From Oceanospirillum sediminis (lineage in GTDB: Bacteria; Pseudomonadota; Gammaproteobacteria; Pseudomonadales; Halomonadaceae): 64,000 bases of DNA. Shown piece by piece: positions 43,302 to 54,138 of the stretch. The notes below the pieces were generated by a model that ran no database searches, had not been told where the DNA came from, and worked only from the letters and a program-made list of their open reading frames with translations. Numbering within the stretch: the first letter of the stretch is position 1; every line of letters starts with the position of its first letter. The stretch lies in assembly GCF_014164585.1 (NCBI RefSeq), contig NZ_JACJFM010000023.1, forward strand, positions 20,158 to 84,157, written 5' to 3'. The position numbers were made by a program, and so were the translations under genes.

Positions 43302-44312
43302 TTACCGACAAATGGATTCGCAAGGTATGCCATCCTGATCACTGTCCAGACGTGCCATACCACAACTACTCAGATAAAACTGAGCCTCAGAACAGGAAGT
43401 CATAGCCGCACAGGTAGTTTTACTGCCACAACTCAGATCAGATGCAGGAGACAGACTGGATTCCGTTTCACCCGGATTGTAAAAAATAGCAGGGCTGACT
43501 GTCACCCCTGAAGGCAGGCTACAGGCCATGCGTACGCTGCTTTCCAGATTCGCTTCCAGGTTATCCGGCAAGGTGCTGAAAAAATCAACGTTTACCTGAT
43601 TTTCAAGCTGATCAATACTGACTATATGCTCCGCAAGGTTATCCCAGTGGAAACTATTCTGTGATGCCAGCAAGGCAAAAGCTCTCAGATACTGATCTTC
43701 ATCAAGATGCAGAACAACCTTATACTGATACTCAGGTATCGCAACACCAGTACCAATCGTCTCAGGCATATTGCTGTAACTGCTTCCGGTAATCACCAGT
43801 AAAGGATTGCCTGCTGTTTTTTCCTGACTGCACTCTCTGATCCACTGTTCAACATCACTCCACTGATAGCGATTAAATGCTGGACTCTGGGGAACAATAT
43901 TACTCAGATAAAAGGTATCTCTCTGGGAAACTTCGCTGTGATCCAGTGCCGCATTAGGAGCCAGGTGCCCTCTGTCATAACCGGAACCGGAATAATCATC
44001 CAGCTGTGAACGGTAAGTTTCCGGAATCCGCTCATCGGCCCTGAAGCTATCGTCTCTTTCCCGTGTAATGGCAACCTGCTCCCCATAAAGCCTGTACATT
44101 GACCACAAACCACCTTTGTACTGATAGCTGTATCCGGTATCAAACGAATTATTCACAAGCACCTGATCCTGTCCGGCCTGTGGATAAATCATAAAATGCT
44201 CAATCAGCTCAGCAGATGAGCTACTCTGATCATTTCCGGAGTCACTTCCACTGCCGCCTCCGCATCCGGCTAAGAAAAAAATCAGCCCGGTCAATAATCC
44301 GAATCTGTTCAT
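43302..44312 (-). CDS. Lipoprotein DNA/RNA non-specific endonuclease with excalibur domain
   Basis: Predicted exported nuclease. The lipoprotein signal MNRFGLLTGLIFFLAGC starts at ATG 44312 (the frame opens at 44333). A Gly/Ser/Asp linker follows, then a NUC-type beta-beta-alpha metal nuclease domain (residues ~45-260) with the active-site motif YDRGHLAPNAAL and the Asn helix LSNIVPQSPAFNR. The C terminus (residues ~293-336) is a Cys-rich excalibur-like calcium-binding motif ending DSDQDGIPCESIC. No immunity gene is next to it, so nutrient DNA use or biofilm remodelling is more likely than a toxin. It stands between the DUF4214-like and RND genes. Confidence 0.85.
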   Translation of the reverse strand: MNRFGLLTGLIFFLAGCGGGSGSDSGNDQSSSSAELIEHFMIYPQAGQDQVLVNNSFDTGYSYQYKGGLWSMYRLYGEQVAITRERDDSFRADERIPETYRSQLDDYSGSGYDRGHLAPNAALDHSEVSQRDTFYLSNIVPQSPAFNRYQWSDVEQWIRECSQEKTAGNPLLVITGSSYSNMPETIGTGVAIPEYQYKVVLHLDEDQYLRAFALLASQNSFHWDNLAEHIVSIDQLENQVNVDFFSTLPDNLEANLESSVRMACSLPSGVTVSPAIFYNPGETESSLSPASDLSCGSKTTCAAMTSCSEAQFYLSSCGMARLDSDQDGIPCESICR

Positions 44313-44333
44313 AGTCCCTCTTATCTGCCTCAC

Positions 44334-44527
44334 AACGATTCTGATGTGGATAACTCAGAACCCATCAGTACCAAAGCGACAAAATAACGCTAACCTGTCG
44401 ATTTGAAATAGCGACAATATAACACAAGCAGTCGGTTAACAGCCGGAGGATACAACCTGAACTGAGAGCCTGTTTATAAGAGGGATCGACATGATTAACA
44501 AAGAGAAGTCTGAAAACAGAGGCACAT
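44334..44527. other. Region upstream of the nuclease gene
   Basis: No gene seen. It holds repeats of GCGACA (44376-44381, 44411-44416) and an opposed TGTCG (44396-44400); the last two form a short inverted repeat. They could be operator sites for the nuclease gene, but support is weak. Confidence 0.3.
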
Positions 44528-44566
44528 AAAAAAAGCCGCTACCCCGAATTACGGGTCAGCAGCTTT
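44528..44566 (-). terminator. Terminator of the RND operon
   Basis: Minus strand: 15-base arms AAAGCTGCTGACCCG/CGGGGTAGCGGCTTT with two G-U pairs and one mismatch, loop TAATT, then seven T. Confidence 0.88.
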
Positions 44567-44600
44567 CAGATAGCAGAGTGCAGCAAATAAAAAGAGGAAA

Positions 44601-47600
44601 TTACGCAGTGCGGCTCTGATCCAGTGCTTTAATGCGCCCAGGCGCGAATGCATAATACATCACAGGGATGACCAGCAGGGTCAACAGAGTAGATACGGTC
44701 AGACCAAAGATCAGAGCAATAGCCAGACCGTTGAAAATAGGATCATCCAGAATAAACAGGGCCCCTATCATCGCAGCCAGTGCCGTCAGAATAATCGGTT
44801 TAGCCCGCACGGCTCCGGACTGAATCACAGCGTCTTCAAAGGGCATACCGGCTTTTAGCTGTTGATTAATAAAGTCCACCAGCAGAATAGAGTTACGAAC
44901 AATAATACCCGCCAGGGCAATCATGCCAATCATGGATGTTGCCGTAAACTGAGCTCCCAGCAACGCATGTCCGGGCATCACACCTATCATGGTCAGAGGA
45001 ATGGGTGTCATAATAATCAGAGGCACACGATAGGAGCGAAATTGAGCGACGACCAGCATATAAATAAGGACCATGCCAACAGCATAGGCAATGCCCATAT
45101 CCCGGAATGTTTCATACGTTACCTGCCACTCGCCATCCCACTTAACAGAAGGTACCAGAGGCCACTCCGGCTGCAGTATAAAGAACTGATCGGTCAGCAC
45201 ATTCCCGGACAAAGGTTGTTCTGATAATTGTGCCACCAGATCAAACATTCCATATAACGGACTATCCAGCTCACCAGCCATATCTGCAGTAACAAAGGTG
45301 ACCGGCATCAGATCCTTATGATAGATCGTCTGAGACCACTGATCTTCATGCAGACTCACCATTTCAGATAGAGCCACCAGTTGTCCGGTGTGACTTCTGA
45401 CCTTCAGGGTCAGAAACTGCTCCAGATTGCTTTTATCCGCTTCAGGCAGTTCCAGCCTGATTGGCAAAGGATATTTTACATCTGCATTATGCAGAAAGCT
45501 GACATTCTCCCCCCCCAGAGCTGTTGAGACCGCAGATACGATCGTCTGCTGAGAAACGCCCAGCGTCGCTGCTTTCTGACGATCCACTCTCAGCAGATAC
45601 TTTAAGACAGGTGCTTCCAGCATATCATCAACATCAACCACACCGGGGGTCTGCTCCATTTTCTGCCTGAGCGCCCGTGCGGTATCTGACATAACCTTTT
45701 CATCAGCCCCATAGATCTCAGCCACCAGAGGGGCCATAACCGGAGGCCCTGGAGGTACTTCAACAATCTTTACATTAGCCTGATATTCAGCGCCAATTGC
45801 CTGCAGAGGTTCCCGTATCGCCAGAGCTATTTCGTGACTTTTACGCTCCCGGAGATCCTTATCAACAAAGTTAACCTGGATATCTCCGGTATGAGCACTT
45901 TCACGCAGATAATACTGACGCACCAGGCCGTTAAAATTAATAGGAGCTGCTGTACCGGCATATGTCTGATAGTGAGTCACTTCCGGGACAGTCTGCAGAT
46001 AACGGCCAAGGTCCAGCAACACCCGCTGGGTTTGCTCGACAGGTGTGCCTTCTGGCATATCAACAATAATCTGAATCTCAGATTTATTATCAAATGGCAG
46101 CATCTTCAGTACAACCGACAGGGTAACCGGCAGCGCCGCCGCTGCCAGGGTCAGTCCGATAACAACCAGCCCCAGTAACACACGCATAGCCCGGCCTTTT
46201 TTCTCCCGCAGGAAAGGCTTCATCAACGCACGGAAAAACTTCACCATCCCGGGATTACCAGATTCATGAGAGCCGTCATCCTTACCCGCTGCAGCTTCAG
46301 GCTGGTGTTTCATCAGTTTAAATGCCAGCCAGGGCGTAACGACAAAGGCAATAACCAGAGAAATCAGCATGCCCATACTGGCATTAATCGGTATAGGACT
46401 CATATAAGGCCCCATCAGCCCACTGACAAAGGCCATCGGCATCAAGGCGGCAATCACAGTGAAGGTTGCCAGAATTGTCGGGCCTCCAACTTCATCGACC
46501 GCGACTGGAATCGCTTCTCTGAGATTGCAGGCTCCACCACTCAGGTGACGATGGATATTCTCAACCACCACAATTGCATCGTCGACCAGAATACCTATAG
46601 AGAAAATAAGGGCAAACAGAGATACCCGGTTCAGAGTGAAGCCATAAGCCCAGGACGCAAACAGAGTGATCATCAGAGTAATCACAATCGCCAGGCCAAC
46701 AATCACTGCCTGACGGAAGCCCAGTGTTGCCAGTACCAGCAACACCACAGATCCTGTCGCAAAAACCAGCTTAGAGATCAGAGTGTTGGATTTATTATTG
46801 GCTGTCACGCCATAGTCACGGGTAATCGTTACTCTGACATCATCCGGAATAGCGATATTTTTCAGCTGCTCCAGACGAGCAGAAATATTGCGAGTGATAT
46901 CAATAGCATTCTGCCCCGGCTGCTTGGCAATCGCCATCGTTACAGCGGGATAAAGCCCTTCCGGTCCCTCAAAAGCAGGGCCGGTACCCATGAAAACACT
47001 CTGCTCCGGCGTATCAGCTCCCACCTGAATCTGCGCAACATCTCGCAAATAAACTGGCGCTCCCTGATTTATACCTACAACCAGCCCGGCCAGCTCACTG
47101 GCAGAACTGAGAAAGTCACCAGCCTGCACCGGAATCAGGCGATTATCCTGTATTACCGGCAATTCCTGCCCTGCTGTATTGGCGGAGGTCAGAGCCAGAC
47201 TCAATTCATCCAGGCTGATGTTAAACCCTGATAGCCTGGCCGGATCCAGCAGAACATGCACCACAGAATCAGGCCCGCCCAGAGTGTAGATATCCCGTGT
47301 GCCTTTTATCCTCTTCAGCTCCACTTCCAGACTATGCGCTACTTTTTTCAGCTGGTGACTGCTGATTTCCGGATTATCAGACCAGAGTGTCAGGCTCATC
47401 ACAGGTACATCATCAATGCCCATAGGTCTGATCAGAGGCTGACCTGCACCAAGGTTCTGCGGCAACCAGTCCTGATGGGAATATACCTGGTTGTATAAGC
47501 GAACGATTGCTTCCTGGCGGGTAATTCCCACTTCAAACTGAACCGTCAGCACTGCCATACCGGCTCTGGATACAGACATGACATGCTCGACCCCTTCCAC

Positions 47601-47843
47601 CTCTGACATCACCTGCTCTGCCGGAGTAGAAATCAGTTGCTCCACTTCTCGAGGGGAAGCGCCAGGAAAAGGCACAAAGATATTGGCAAATGTCACATCA
47701 ATTTGCGGCTCTTCTTCCTTAGGGGTAATCAGTATCGCCAGTAGCCCCAACAGCATTCCAACGATTGCCAGCAACGGTGTAATCTGTGTGCTCTGAAAGG
47801 TCCGGGCAGTCAGCCCGGAAATACCCAGACGAGATTCAGACAT
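44601..47843 (-). CDS. RND efflux transporter, inner-membrane permease
   Basis: 1080-residue proton-driven pump subunit of the AcrB/MexB superfamily, HAE-like branch. Twelve membrane helices in the 1+5+1+5 arrangement; first helix near residues 20-40, porter domains with FVPFPGASPREVEQLISTPA and DYGVTANNKSNTLI, and the proton-relay segment GILVDDAIVVVENIHRHL in helix 4. It overlaps the adaptor gene by eight bases (its start lies inside the end of that gene). No outer-membrane channel gene nearby, so a shared TolC is likely. Substrate cannot be read from sequence. Confidence 0.93.
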   Translation of the reverse strand: MSESRLGISGLTARTFQSTQITPLLAIVGMLLGLLAILITPKEEEPQIDVTFANIFVPFPGASPREVEQLISTPAEQVMSEVEGVEHVMSVSRAGMAVLTVQFEVGITRQEAIVRLYNQVYSHQDWLPQNLGAGQPLIRPMGIDDVPVMSLTLWSDNPEISSHQLKKVAHSLEVELKRIKGTRDIYTLGGPDSVVHVLLDPARLSGFNISLDELSLALTSANTAGQELPVIQDNRLIPVQAGDFLSSASELAGLVVGINQGAPVYLRDVAQIQVGADTPEQSVFMGTGPAFEGPEGLYPAVTMAIAKQPGQNAIDITRNISARLEQLKNIAIPDDVRVTITRDYGVTANNKSNTLISKLVFATGSVVLLVLATLGFRQAVIVGLAIVITLMITLFASWAYGFTLNRVSLFALIFSIGILVDDAIVVVENIHRHLSGGACNLREAIPVAVDEVGGPTILATFTVIAALMPMAFVSGLMGPYMSPIPINASMGMLISLVIAFVVTPWLAFKLMKHQPEAAAGKDDGSHESGNPGMVKFFRALMKPFLREKKGRAMRVLLGLVVIGLTLAAAALPVTLSVVLKMLPFDNKSEIQIIVDMPEGTPVEQTQRVLLDLGRYLQTVPEVTHYQTYAGTAAPINFNGLVRQYYLRESAHTGDIQVNFVDKDLRERKSHEIALAIREPLQAIGAEYQANVKIVEVPPGPPVMAPLVAEIYGADEKVMSDTARALRQKMEQTPGVVDVDDMLEAPVLKYLLRVDRQKAATLGVSQQTIVSAVSTALGGENVSFLHNADVKYPLPIRLELPEADKSNLEQFLTLKVRSHTGQLVALSEMVSLHEDQWSQTIYHKDLMPVTFVTADMAGELDSPLYGMFDLVAQLSEQPLSGNVLTDQFFILQPEWPLVPSVKWDGEWQVTYETFRDMGIAYAVGMVLIYMLVVAQFRSYRVPLIIMTPIPLTMIGVMPGHALLGAQFTATSMIGMIALAGIIVRNSILLVDFINQQLKAGMPFEDAVIQSGAVRAKPIILTALAAMIGALFILDDPIFNGLAIALIFGLTVSTLLTLLVIPVMYYAFAPGRIKALDQSRTA

Positions 47844-48870
47844 GATCCGGCTTCCTCTGCTGATTCAGAAACTCCAGTACCTGATGCGGATCAAGAGCAA
47901 TACGATCTCCTGCCTGTAATCCGGACAGAATTTCGATATGCCCATCAGATTTATATCCAATGCGTACCAGACACAAACGAGGCTCACCCTGCTCATTCAG
48001 CAAATAAACCCCTTTCAGATCTCCCCGAACAACCAGAGCCTGCTCTGGAATAACAAGGCGCTCTTTTTTTGCTACCGGCACCTCTACCTTCACCATCATG
48101 CCCGGATAAAGCCCGGATTGCTGCTCAGGCAGGTTAATGCGAACCCGGAAATTGCGTGTCGCAGCGTCGGCATAAGGAAAAACCGTCAGGGACGATGCCG
48201 TCAGATAACGCCCATCAGATAGTCTGATCCGGGCCTGACCTTGTTTTCGGACACCTGCAGCATAATGCTGCGGCAGATAAATATTCACCCGAAGGGCGTT
48301 CAGATCGATACCGCTCATCAGGGGTGATCCGGGAGCAACAACTTCTCCCTGTTCCACATGACGCTCTGTAACAATGCCGCCATACGGTGCAATGACCCGG
48401 GTATAGGACACCTGCTTACGTGCTTCTTTCAGGGCTGCAACAGCTTTACTGTAACTGGCGTTGGCAGCATCCAGATTATTTCTGGCCTGATCATACTGAG
48501 CCTGTGATGCCAGCTTACGCTGATAGATTCCTGTAATGCGTTCAGCATTCTGTCGGGCATCTGTCAGACTGGCCCTGGCGGCTCTGGCTGCCGCTTCAGT
48601 CTGCTCCAGTCTGGCCTGTTGCTCCGTATCGCTGATCTGCAACAGAACAGCACCGGGTTCAACGGAGTCATCCACATCATAAAAAACCTGGCTCACAGTT
48701 CCAGACGTCTGGGCTGCCACCGTACTTTTACGAATAGCTTCGACCGTACCATCCAACACAATATTCTGAGGAGATAATTCAGATTTAAGGGTATAGCTCT
48801 CAAGTGCCAGAGCCGGTACAGCCATAACCAGAGCTGATAAAACCATTGCGGCCAGCAATACCCTCTGCAT
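47836..48870 (-). CDS. RND efflux periplasmic adaptor (membrane fusion protein)
   Basis: HlyD-like adaptor linking the RND pump to the outer-membrane channel. The frame opens at 48924; ATG 48870, after GGTGGAAGG, gives a signal peptide (MQRVLLAAMVLSALVMAVPA). Lipoyl-like domain (STVAAQTSGTVSQVFYDVDD), a coiled-coil hairpin (~residues 80-150), beta-barrel and membrane-proximal domains. 344 residues. First gene of the pump operon; no regulator gene is adjacent. Confidence 0.92.
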   Translation of the reverse strand: MQRVLLAAMVLSALVMAVPALALESYTLKSELSPQNIVLDGTVEAIRKSTVAAQTSGTVSQVFYDVDDSVEPGAVLLQISDTEQQARLEQTEAAARAARASLTDARQNAERITGIYQRKLASQAQYDQARNNLDAANASYSKAVAALKEARKQVSYTRVIAPYGGIVTERHVEQGEVVAPGSPLMSGIDLNALRVNIYLPQHYAAGVRKQGQARIRLSDGRYLTASSLTVFPYADAATRNFRVRINLPEQQSGLYPGMMVKVEVPVAKKERLVIPEQALVVRGDLKGVYLLNEQGEPRLCLVRIGYKSDGHIEILSGLQAGDRIALDPHQVLEFLNQQRKPDHV

Positions 48871-49065
48871 AAGCCTTCCACCTACAGCACCTGAACAACA
48901 GGCAATCAGGGCACGTATGCACATTTGGAACCCGCCTTAATATATCAATTCATTTTATTTATATAAACAAACAATATATTAGCTCCATCTAACAAAAAGA
49001 ACAATCACAGGTGGTTAAAAAACAGACAGGATAAAATGAGCAGTAAATAATAATCCGGATAATAA

Positions 49066-49092
49066 AAAAGGCTGCCCGGAAGGCAGCCTTTT
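49066..49092 (-). terminator. Terminator of rpoH
   Basis: AAAAGGCTGCC/GGCAGCCTTTT, 11-bp stem, five-base loop; on the minus strand the T-run follows directly. Good on both strands. Confidence 0.9.
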
Positions 49093-49122
49093 CAGCAAAA
49101 AGAGGTGATTAACAGCGGATGA

Positions 49123-49986
49123 TCACGACACCGTTATTTCCATCATCTTCTTCACTTTATTCATCGCATTTTTTTCCAGCTGACGAATACGCTCTGCTGA
49201 AACACCATAGACATCGGCCAGCTCATGGAGTGTTGATTTATCTTCACTCAGCCAGCGCTGTACCAGAATATCACGGCTACGATCATCTAACTGATCCATC
49301 GCCTGCTGCAGGCGGGATGATGCATCTGCCGCCCAGTCAGAATCTTCCAGTTCCTTAGCCGGATTATATCTGTGATCTTCCAGATAATAAGCCGGAGCCT
49401 GGTACGCCTGATCATCATCGTCATCGGTATAGGCATCAAAAGAAGCATCATGCGCACTCAGACGGCTTTCCATCTGGCGAACCGTTTGCGGTTTAACATC
49501 CAGATCACTGGCAATGGCTTCAACTTCATCATTATTCAGCCAGCCCAGACCTTTCTTAGCACTGCGCAGGTTAAAGAAGAGTTTACGCTGGGCTTTAGTG
49601 GTTGCAACTTTAACAATACGCCAGTTGCGCAGCACAAACTCATGTATCTCTGCTTTGATCCAGTGTACCGCAAAAGATACCAGACGAACCCCTACTTCAG
49701 GGTCAAAACGCTTAACAGCCTTCATCAGGCCAACATTGCCTTCCTGAATCAGGTCTGCCTGAGCAAGACCATAACCGGAATAGCTCTTAGCGATATGAAC
49801 AACAAAACGCAGATGGGACAGAACCAGCTCACGGGCGGCATCCAGATCACCTTCGCCCTGCAGACGGCGTGCCAGAGTCTGCTCACGTTCCGCGGACAGT
49901 ACCGGGAAGCTGTTAGCCACCTGAATGTAAGCATTCAGATCCTGTCCCGGAGACAGAGATTCAATTGTTTGCAGGCTTGTATTCAT
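49123..49986 (-). CDS. rpoH: RNA polymerase sigma-32 factor RpoH
   Basis: Heat-shock sigma factor. Region 2 with [20 protein letters not shown] and [19 protein letters not shown], the RpoH box QRKLFFNLR, and region 4 helix-turn-helix [21 protein letters not shown]. 287 residues, as in other proteobacteria. Gene order rpoH-ftsX-ftsE-ftsY is conserved. Its target promoters are seen upstream of dnaK and grpE. Confidence 0.98.
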   Translation of the reverse strand: MNTSLQTIESLSPGQDLNAYIQVANSFPVLSAEREQTLARRLQGEGDLDAARELVLSHLRFVVHIAKSYSGYGLAQADLIQEGNVGLMKAVKRFDPEVGVRLVSFAVHWIKAEIHEFVLRNWRIVKVATTKAQRKLFFNLRSAKKGLGWLNNDEVEAIASDLDVKPQTVRQMESRLSAHDASFDAYTDDDDDQAYQAPAYYLEDHRYNPAKELEDSDWAADASSRLQQAMDQLDDRSRDILVQRWLSEDKSTLHELADVYGVSAERIRQLEKNAMNKVKKMMEITVS

Positions 49987-50062
49987 ATAACCTCAACGGC
50001 GTTGTTTTATTCTGATCTAATCTGAACCTGTGTTACACAATAAGTTCAATTCAGGAGCGTTT

Positions 50063-50090
50063 AATATAGGCTGTCCTGCTGTTTTTGCAA
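50063..50090 (-). promoter_or_regulatory. Probable sigma-70 promoter of rpoH
   Basis: Minus strand TTGCAA (50090-50085), 16-base gap, TATATT (50068-50063), about 75 bases before the rpoH start, in the gap after ftsX. Confidence 0.55.
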
Positions 50091-50139
50091 GATATCCCGT
50101 GTTTCACTCTGTATTCTGTGCATTCGGCCACGTTCCAGT

Positions 50140-51198
50140 TTATCTGGGTTCTATTTCACCCAGATGACGGGCTACAGCCAGCCAGGCACCCAGCCAGCCC
50201 AATACTGTAGCAGACCCGATCAATAAAAGGGAATCCCCGATACCTAATCCGATTAATTCAAAACTGCTGGCATATACGCTGGCCAGATTTCTGACCGGCC
50301 CTTCAAGCCAGATCATACTGATACTGATAATCCACCAGGCCATCAGACCGCCCCCCAATCCATACCAGATGCCGGTATAGAGAAAAGGACGGCGGACAAA
50401 GGCATTATCAGCACCAATCAGTTTAATAACAACAATCTCATCCCGACGGCTTTCAATGGCCAGCCGGATAGTGTTACCCACCACCAGTAATACCGCCAGC
50501 CCCAGTAATAGTGCCAGTGCCAGCACAGCTCGCTGACTCAGCTCCATAATGTAATACAGGCGTTTCACCCAATTAAGATCCAGTTGCGCCTCTTCCACTT
50601 CCGGCATCTTTTTCAGGGCTTCCAGTAACCCGGCTTGCTTCTGTACATCACCGGCAGAAGCATCAGGACGGACGACCAGAACATTAGGCAACGGATTATC
50701 TTCCAGATAATCCAGTGCTTCGCCAAAACCGGAGAGCTCACGGAACTCCGTCATCGCCTGAGCTTTAGAGACAAAGTTGACGGTTGCAACATCGCCTCGC
50801 AGCTGAATACTGGATTGTAGTCGCTGGGCCTGCTCTTCTGAGATATCAGATCTCAGAAACAGGGAGATCTGAGACGCTCCATCCCAGTTGCTGGTTACCA
50901 CCTGAGCATTCCCCAGGAACAGATACAACCCTGCGGGCAGAGCCAGCGCAATAGCCAGTACAGCCCAGGTCATCAGGCTGGAAAAAGGAGAACGCAGGAT
51001 ACGCCAGAGACTGTCTTTCGCCATCTGATTATGATGACGCCAGGTACTCCGGCGGCGACTGCTATCAGTAATTTCAGACTGACTGGCACCTTTTGGAGGT
51101 GCCGGATCGCCAACACGCTGCCTTCTCTTAGGTGTGGCCGGTACAGGCGCTACCCGAGGTGTTGCTCCACGGTTCTGACTCTTATCCGTTTCACTCAT
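50140..51198 (-). CDS. ftsX: Cell division ABC transporter permease FtsX
   Basis: Inner-membrane partner of FtsE that activates septal murein hydrolases. Cytosolic basic N-terminal segment (~80 residues, long), first helix near residues 75-95, periplasmic domain, then three helices near residues 220-245, 270-295 and 320-345, the FtsX topology. 352 residues. It overlaps ftsE by four bases (ATGA). Confidence 0.96.
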   Translation of the reverse strand: MSETDKSQNRGATPRVAPVPATPKRRQRVGDPAPPKGASQSEITDSSRRRSTWRHHNQMAKDSLWRILRSPFSSLMTWAVLAIALALPAGLYLFLGNAQVVTSNWDGASQISLFLRSDISEEQAQRLQSSIQLRGDVATVNFVSKAQAMTEFRELSGFGEALDYLEDNPLPNVLVVRPDASAGDVQKQAGLLEALKKMPEVEEAQLDLNWVKRLYYIMELSQRAVLALALLLGLAVLLVVGNTIRLAIESRRDEIVVIKLIGADNAFVRRPFLYTGIWYGLGGGLMAWWIISISMIWLEGPVRNLASVYASSFELIGLGIGDSLLLIGSATVLGWLGAWLAVARHLGEIEPR

Positions 51199-51866
51199 AC
51201 GGCATTATTCCCATCACTGATCATAAAGCCATCTTTCAGGGTCAGAACCCTATTCCCCATGCTATACACCAGATCCAGATCGTGACTGGCAATCAGAATA
51301 GTGACGCCTGTTTCGTTAAACTGCCGGAACAGGTGCATCACTTCCGCCGATAGCTTGGGGTCCAGGTTTCCTGTGGGTTCATCTGCCAGAATAATCGGTG
51401 GTCGGGTCACAACCGCTCTGGCGATACCCACTCGCTGCTGCTCACCACCAGACAACATGATAGGACTCAGCTTCTCTTTATTTAACAGCCCGACTTTATC
51501 CAGTGCGGCCCGGACACGTCGGGCAATATCAGAAGGATCTGCCCCTTCAATCACCAATGGCAGGGCAACATTATCAAATACGGAACGATCGAACAGCAGC
51601 TGGTGATTCTGGAACACAACACCGATATTACGGCGCAGATGAGGAACATGCCGATCAGCCATCTGAGACAAGTTACGATCATGTACCATAACCAGTCCCT
51701 GAGTGGCCTTTTCCATACGCATGATCAGTTTCAGCAGGGTACTTTTACCGGCACCAGAGTGACCAGTCAGAAAGCACATTTCTCCTGGCATCAGGGTAAA
51801 ACTGACTTGTTTAAGGGCTTCATGCCCGTTTTCGTAGCGTTTGCTGACGTTATCGAAGCGGATCAT
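51195..51866 (-). CDS. ftsE: Cell division ATP-binding protein FtsE
   Basis: ABC ATPase of the FtsEX complex. Walker A LTGHSGAGKSTLLKLI, signature MLSGGEQQRVGIARAVV, Walker B PIILADEPTGNLDP and H-loop IASHDLDLV. 223 residues. AGGA precedes ATG 51866. A hairpin with a T-run lies between ftsY and ftsE. Confidence 0.98.
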   Translation of the reverse strand: MIRFDNVSKRYENGHEALKQVSFTLMPGEMCFLTGHSGAGKSTLLKLIMRMEKATQGLVMVHDRNLSQMADRHVPHLRRNIGVVFQNHQLLFDRSVFDNVALPLVIEGADPSDIARRVRAALDKVGLLNKEKLSPIMLSGGEQQRVGIARAVVTRPPIILADEPTGNLDPKLSAEVMHLFRQFNETGVTILIASHDLDLVYSMGNRVLTLKDGFMISDGNNAV

Positions 51867-51885
51867 GGCATCCTGTGATCTGTTA

Positions 51886-51907
51886 AAAGGAGAGGCTAAA
51901 GCCTCTC
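51886..51907 (-). terminator. Hairpin with T-run between ftsY and ftsE
   Basis: Minus strand GAGAGGC/GCCTCTC (7 bp), loop TTTA, tail CTTTTAA. It could partly uncouple ftsEX from ftsY expression. Confidence 0.6.
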
Positions 51908-51910
51908 TGT

Positions 51911-53200
<1,290 letters not shown>

Positions 53201-53383
53201 AGGAAAATTCTGCTCAGATGATAATGAAATTTAGCCGCGCCTATCCTACCACTTGTCGGACACGGGGGGTACAATCCACAACAGATTGTCCACAGGCACC
53301 GTTTTTTTTCTCTGATTTAACGCACTGCCAGACCTCTTAAACCGTTAGTTCTTACACCAAAGACGGATAATAACTCAGATATC

Positions 53384-54034
53384 ATGCCCAGAAATCAACG
53401 TCGAGTGTCTCGTAACACTCCGAAAACAACAGGTAGAAAAGGCCAGGAGTCTGTATCAGTAAACGGTGCAGGGCGAAACCAGTTACGCATTATTGCCGGA
53501 GAGTGGCGTGGCCGGAAATTGCCCTTTCCAGACGGAGAAGGCCTGCGACCTACCGGGGATCGACTGAGAGAAACCGTGTTTAACTGGCTGTCTCTTTCCA
53601 TTTACAGTGCCAGGGTACTGGACCTGTTCACCGGCAGCGGGGCTCTGGGATTAGAAGCACTATCCAGAGGAGCAGGTTCTGCAACCTTTCTTGACACCCA
53701 TAACGGTGTTATCCGTCAGATGCAGGATAATCTGAGGCTACTGCAATGCAATAAGGCTGAAGTGATTCAGCAGGACGCCATTCTGTGGCTTAAGTCGCCT
53801 GCTGATAGCCACTACGATCTGGTCTTTCTTGATCCGCCATTTGGCCAGAACCTGTTATTACCAGCCTGTCAGTTGCTGGAAGAAAAACACTGGCTATCAG
53901 AGGATGCACTCATCTATCTGGAAGCAGAAAAAACACTGGACTTCAATCAGATACCGGATAACTGGGTATTGCAGAAAGAGAAACGGACCGGACAGGTCAT
54001 CTGCCGTCTTTACCAACGCAACGCCGTGATGTAA
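53384..54034 (+). CDS. rsmD: 16S rRNA (guanine(966)-N2)-methyltransferase
   Basis: Methylates G966 of 16S rRNA. Markers: RIIAGEWRGRKLPFPDGEGLRPT, DRLRETVFNWL, VLDLFTGSGALGLEALSRGA (SAM site) and the catalytic DLVFLDPPFGQN. 216 residues with a basic N-terminal extension (RNQRRVSRNTPKTTGRK). Divergent from ftsY. Confidence 0.96.
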   Translation: MPRNQRRVSRNTPKTTGRKGQESVSVNGAGRNQLRIIAGEWRGRKLPFPDGEGLRPTGDRLRETVFNWLSLSIYSARVLDLFTGSGALGLEALSRGAGSATFLDTHNGVIRQMQDNLRLLQCNKAEVIQQDAILWLKSPADSHYDLVFLDPPFGQNLLLPACQLLEEKHWLSEDALIYLEAEKTLDFNQIPDNWVLQKEKRTGQVICRLYQRNAVM

Positions 54035-54138
54035 AAAGCTGCAGATTAAAAGAAGTTTCAGAGCTGCGATCAGTTCAGATCAATAACCGGACTGCATCGC
54101 AACTCTGTATGACTGAGCTCTACCAGAGAAACTGGTAT

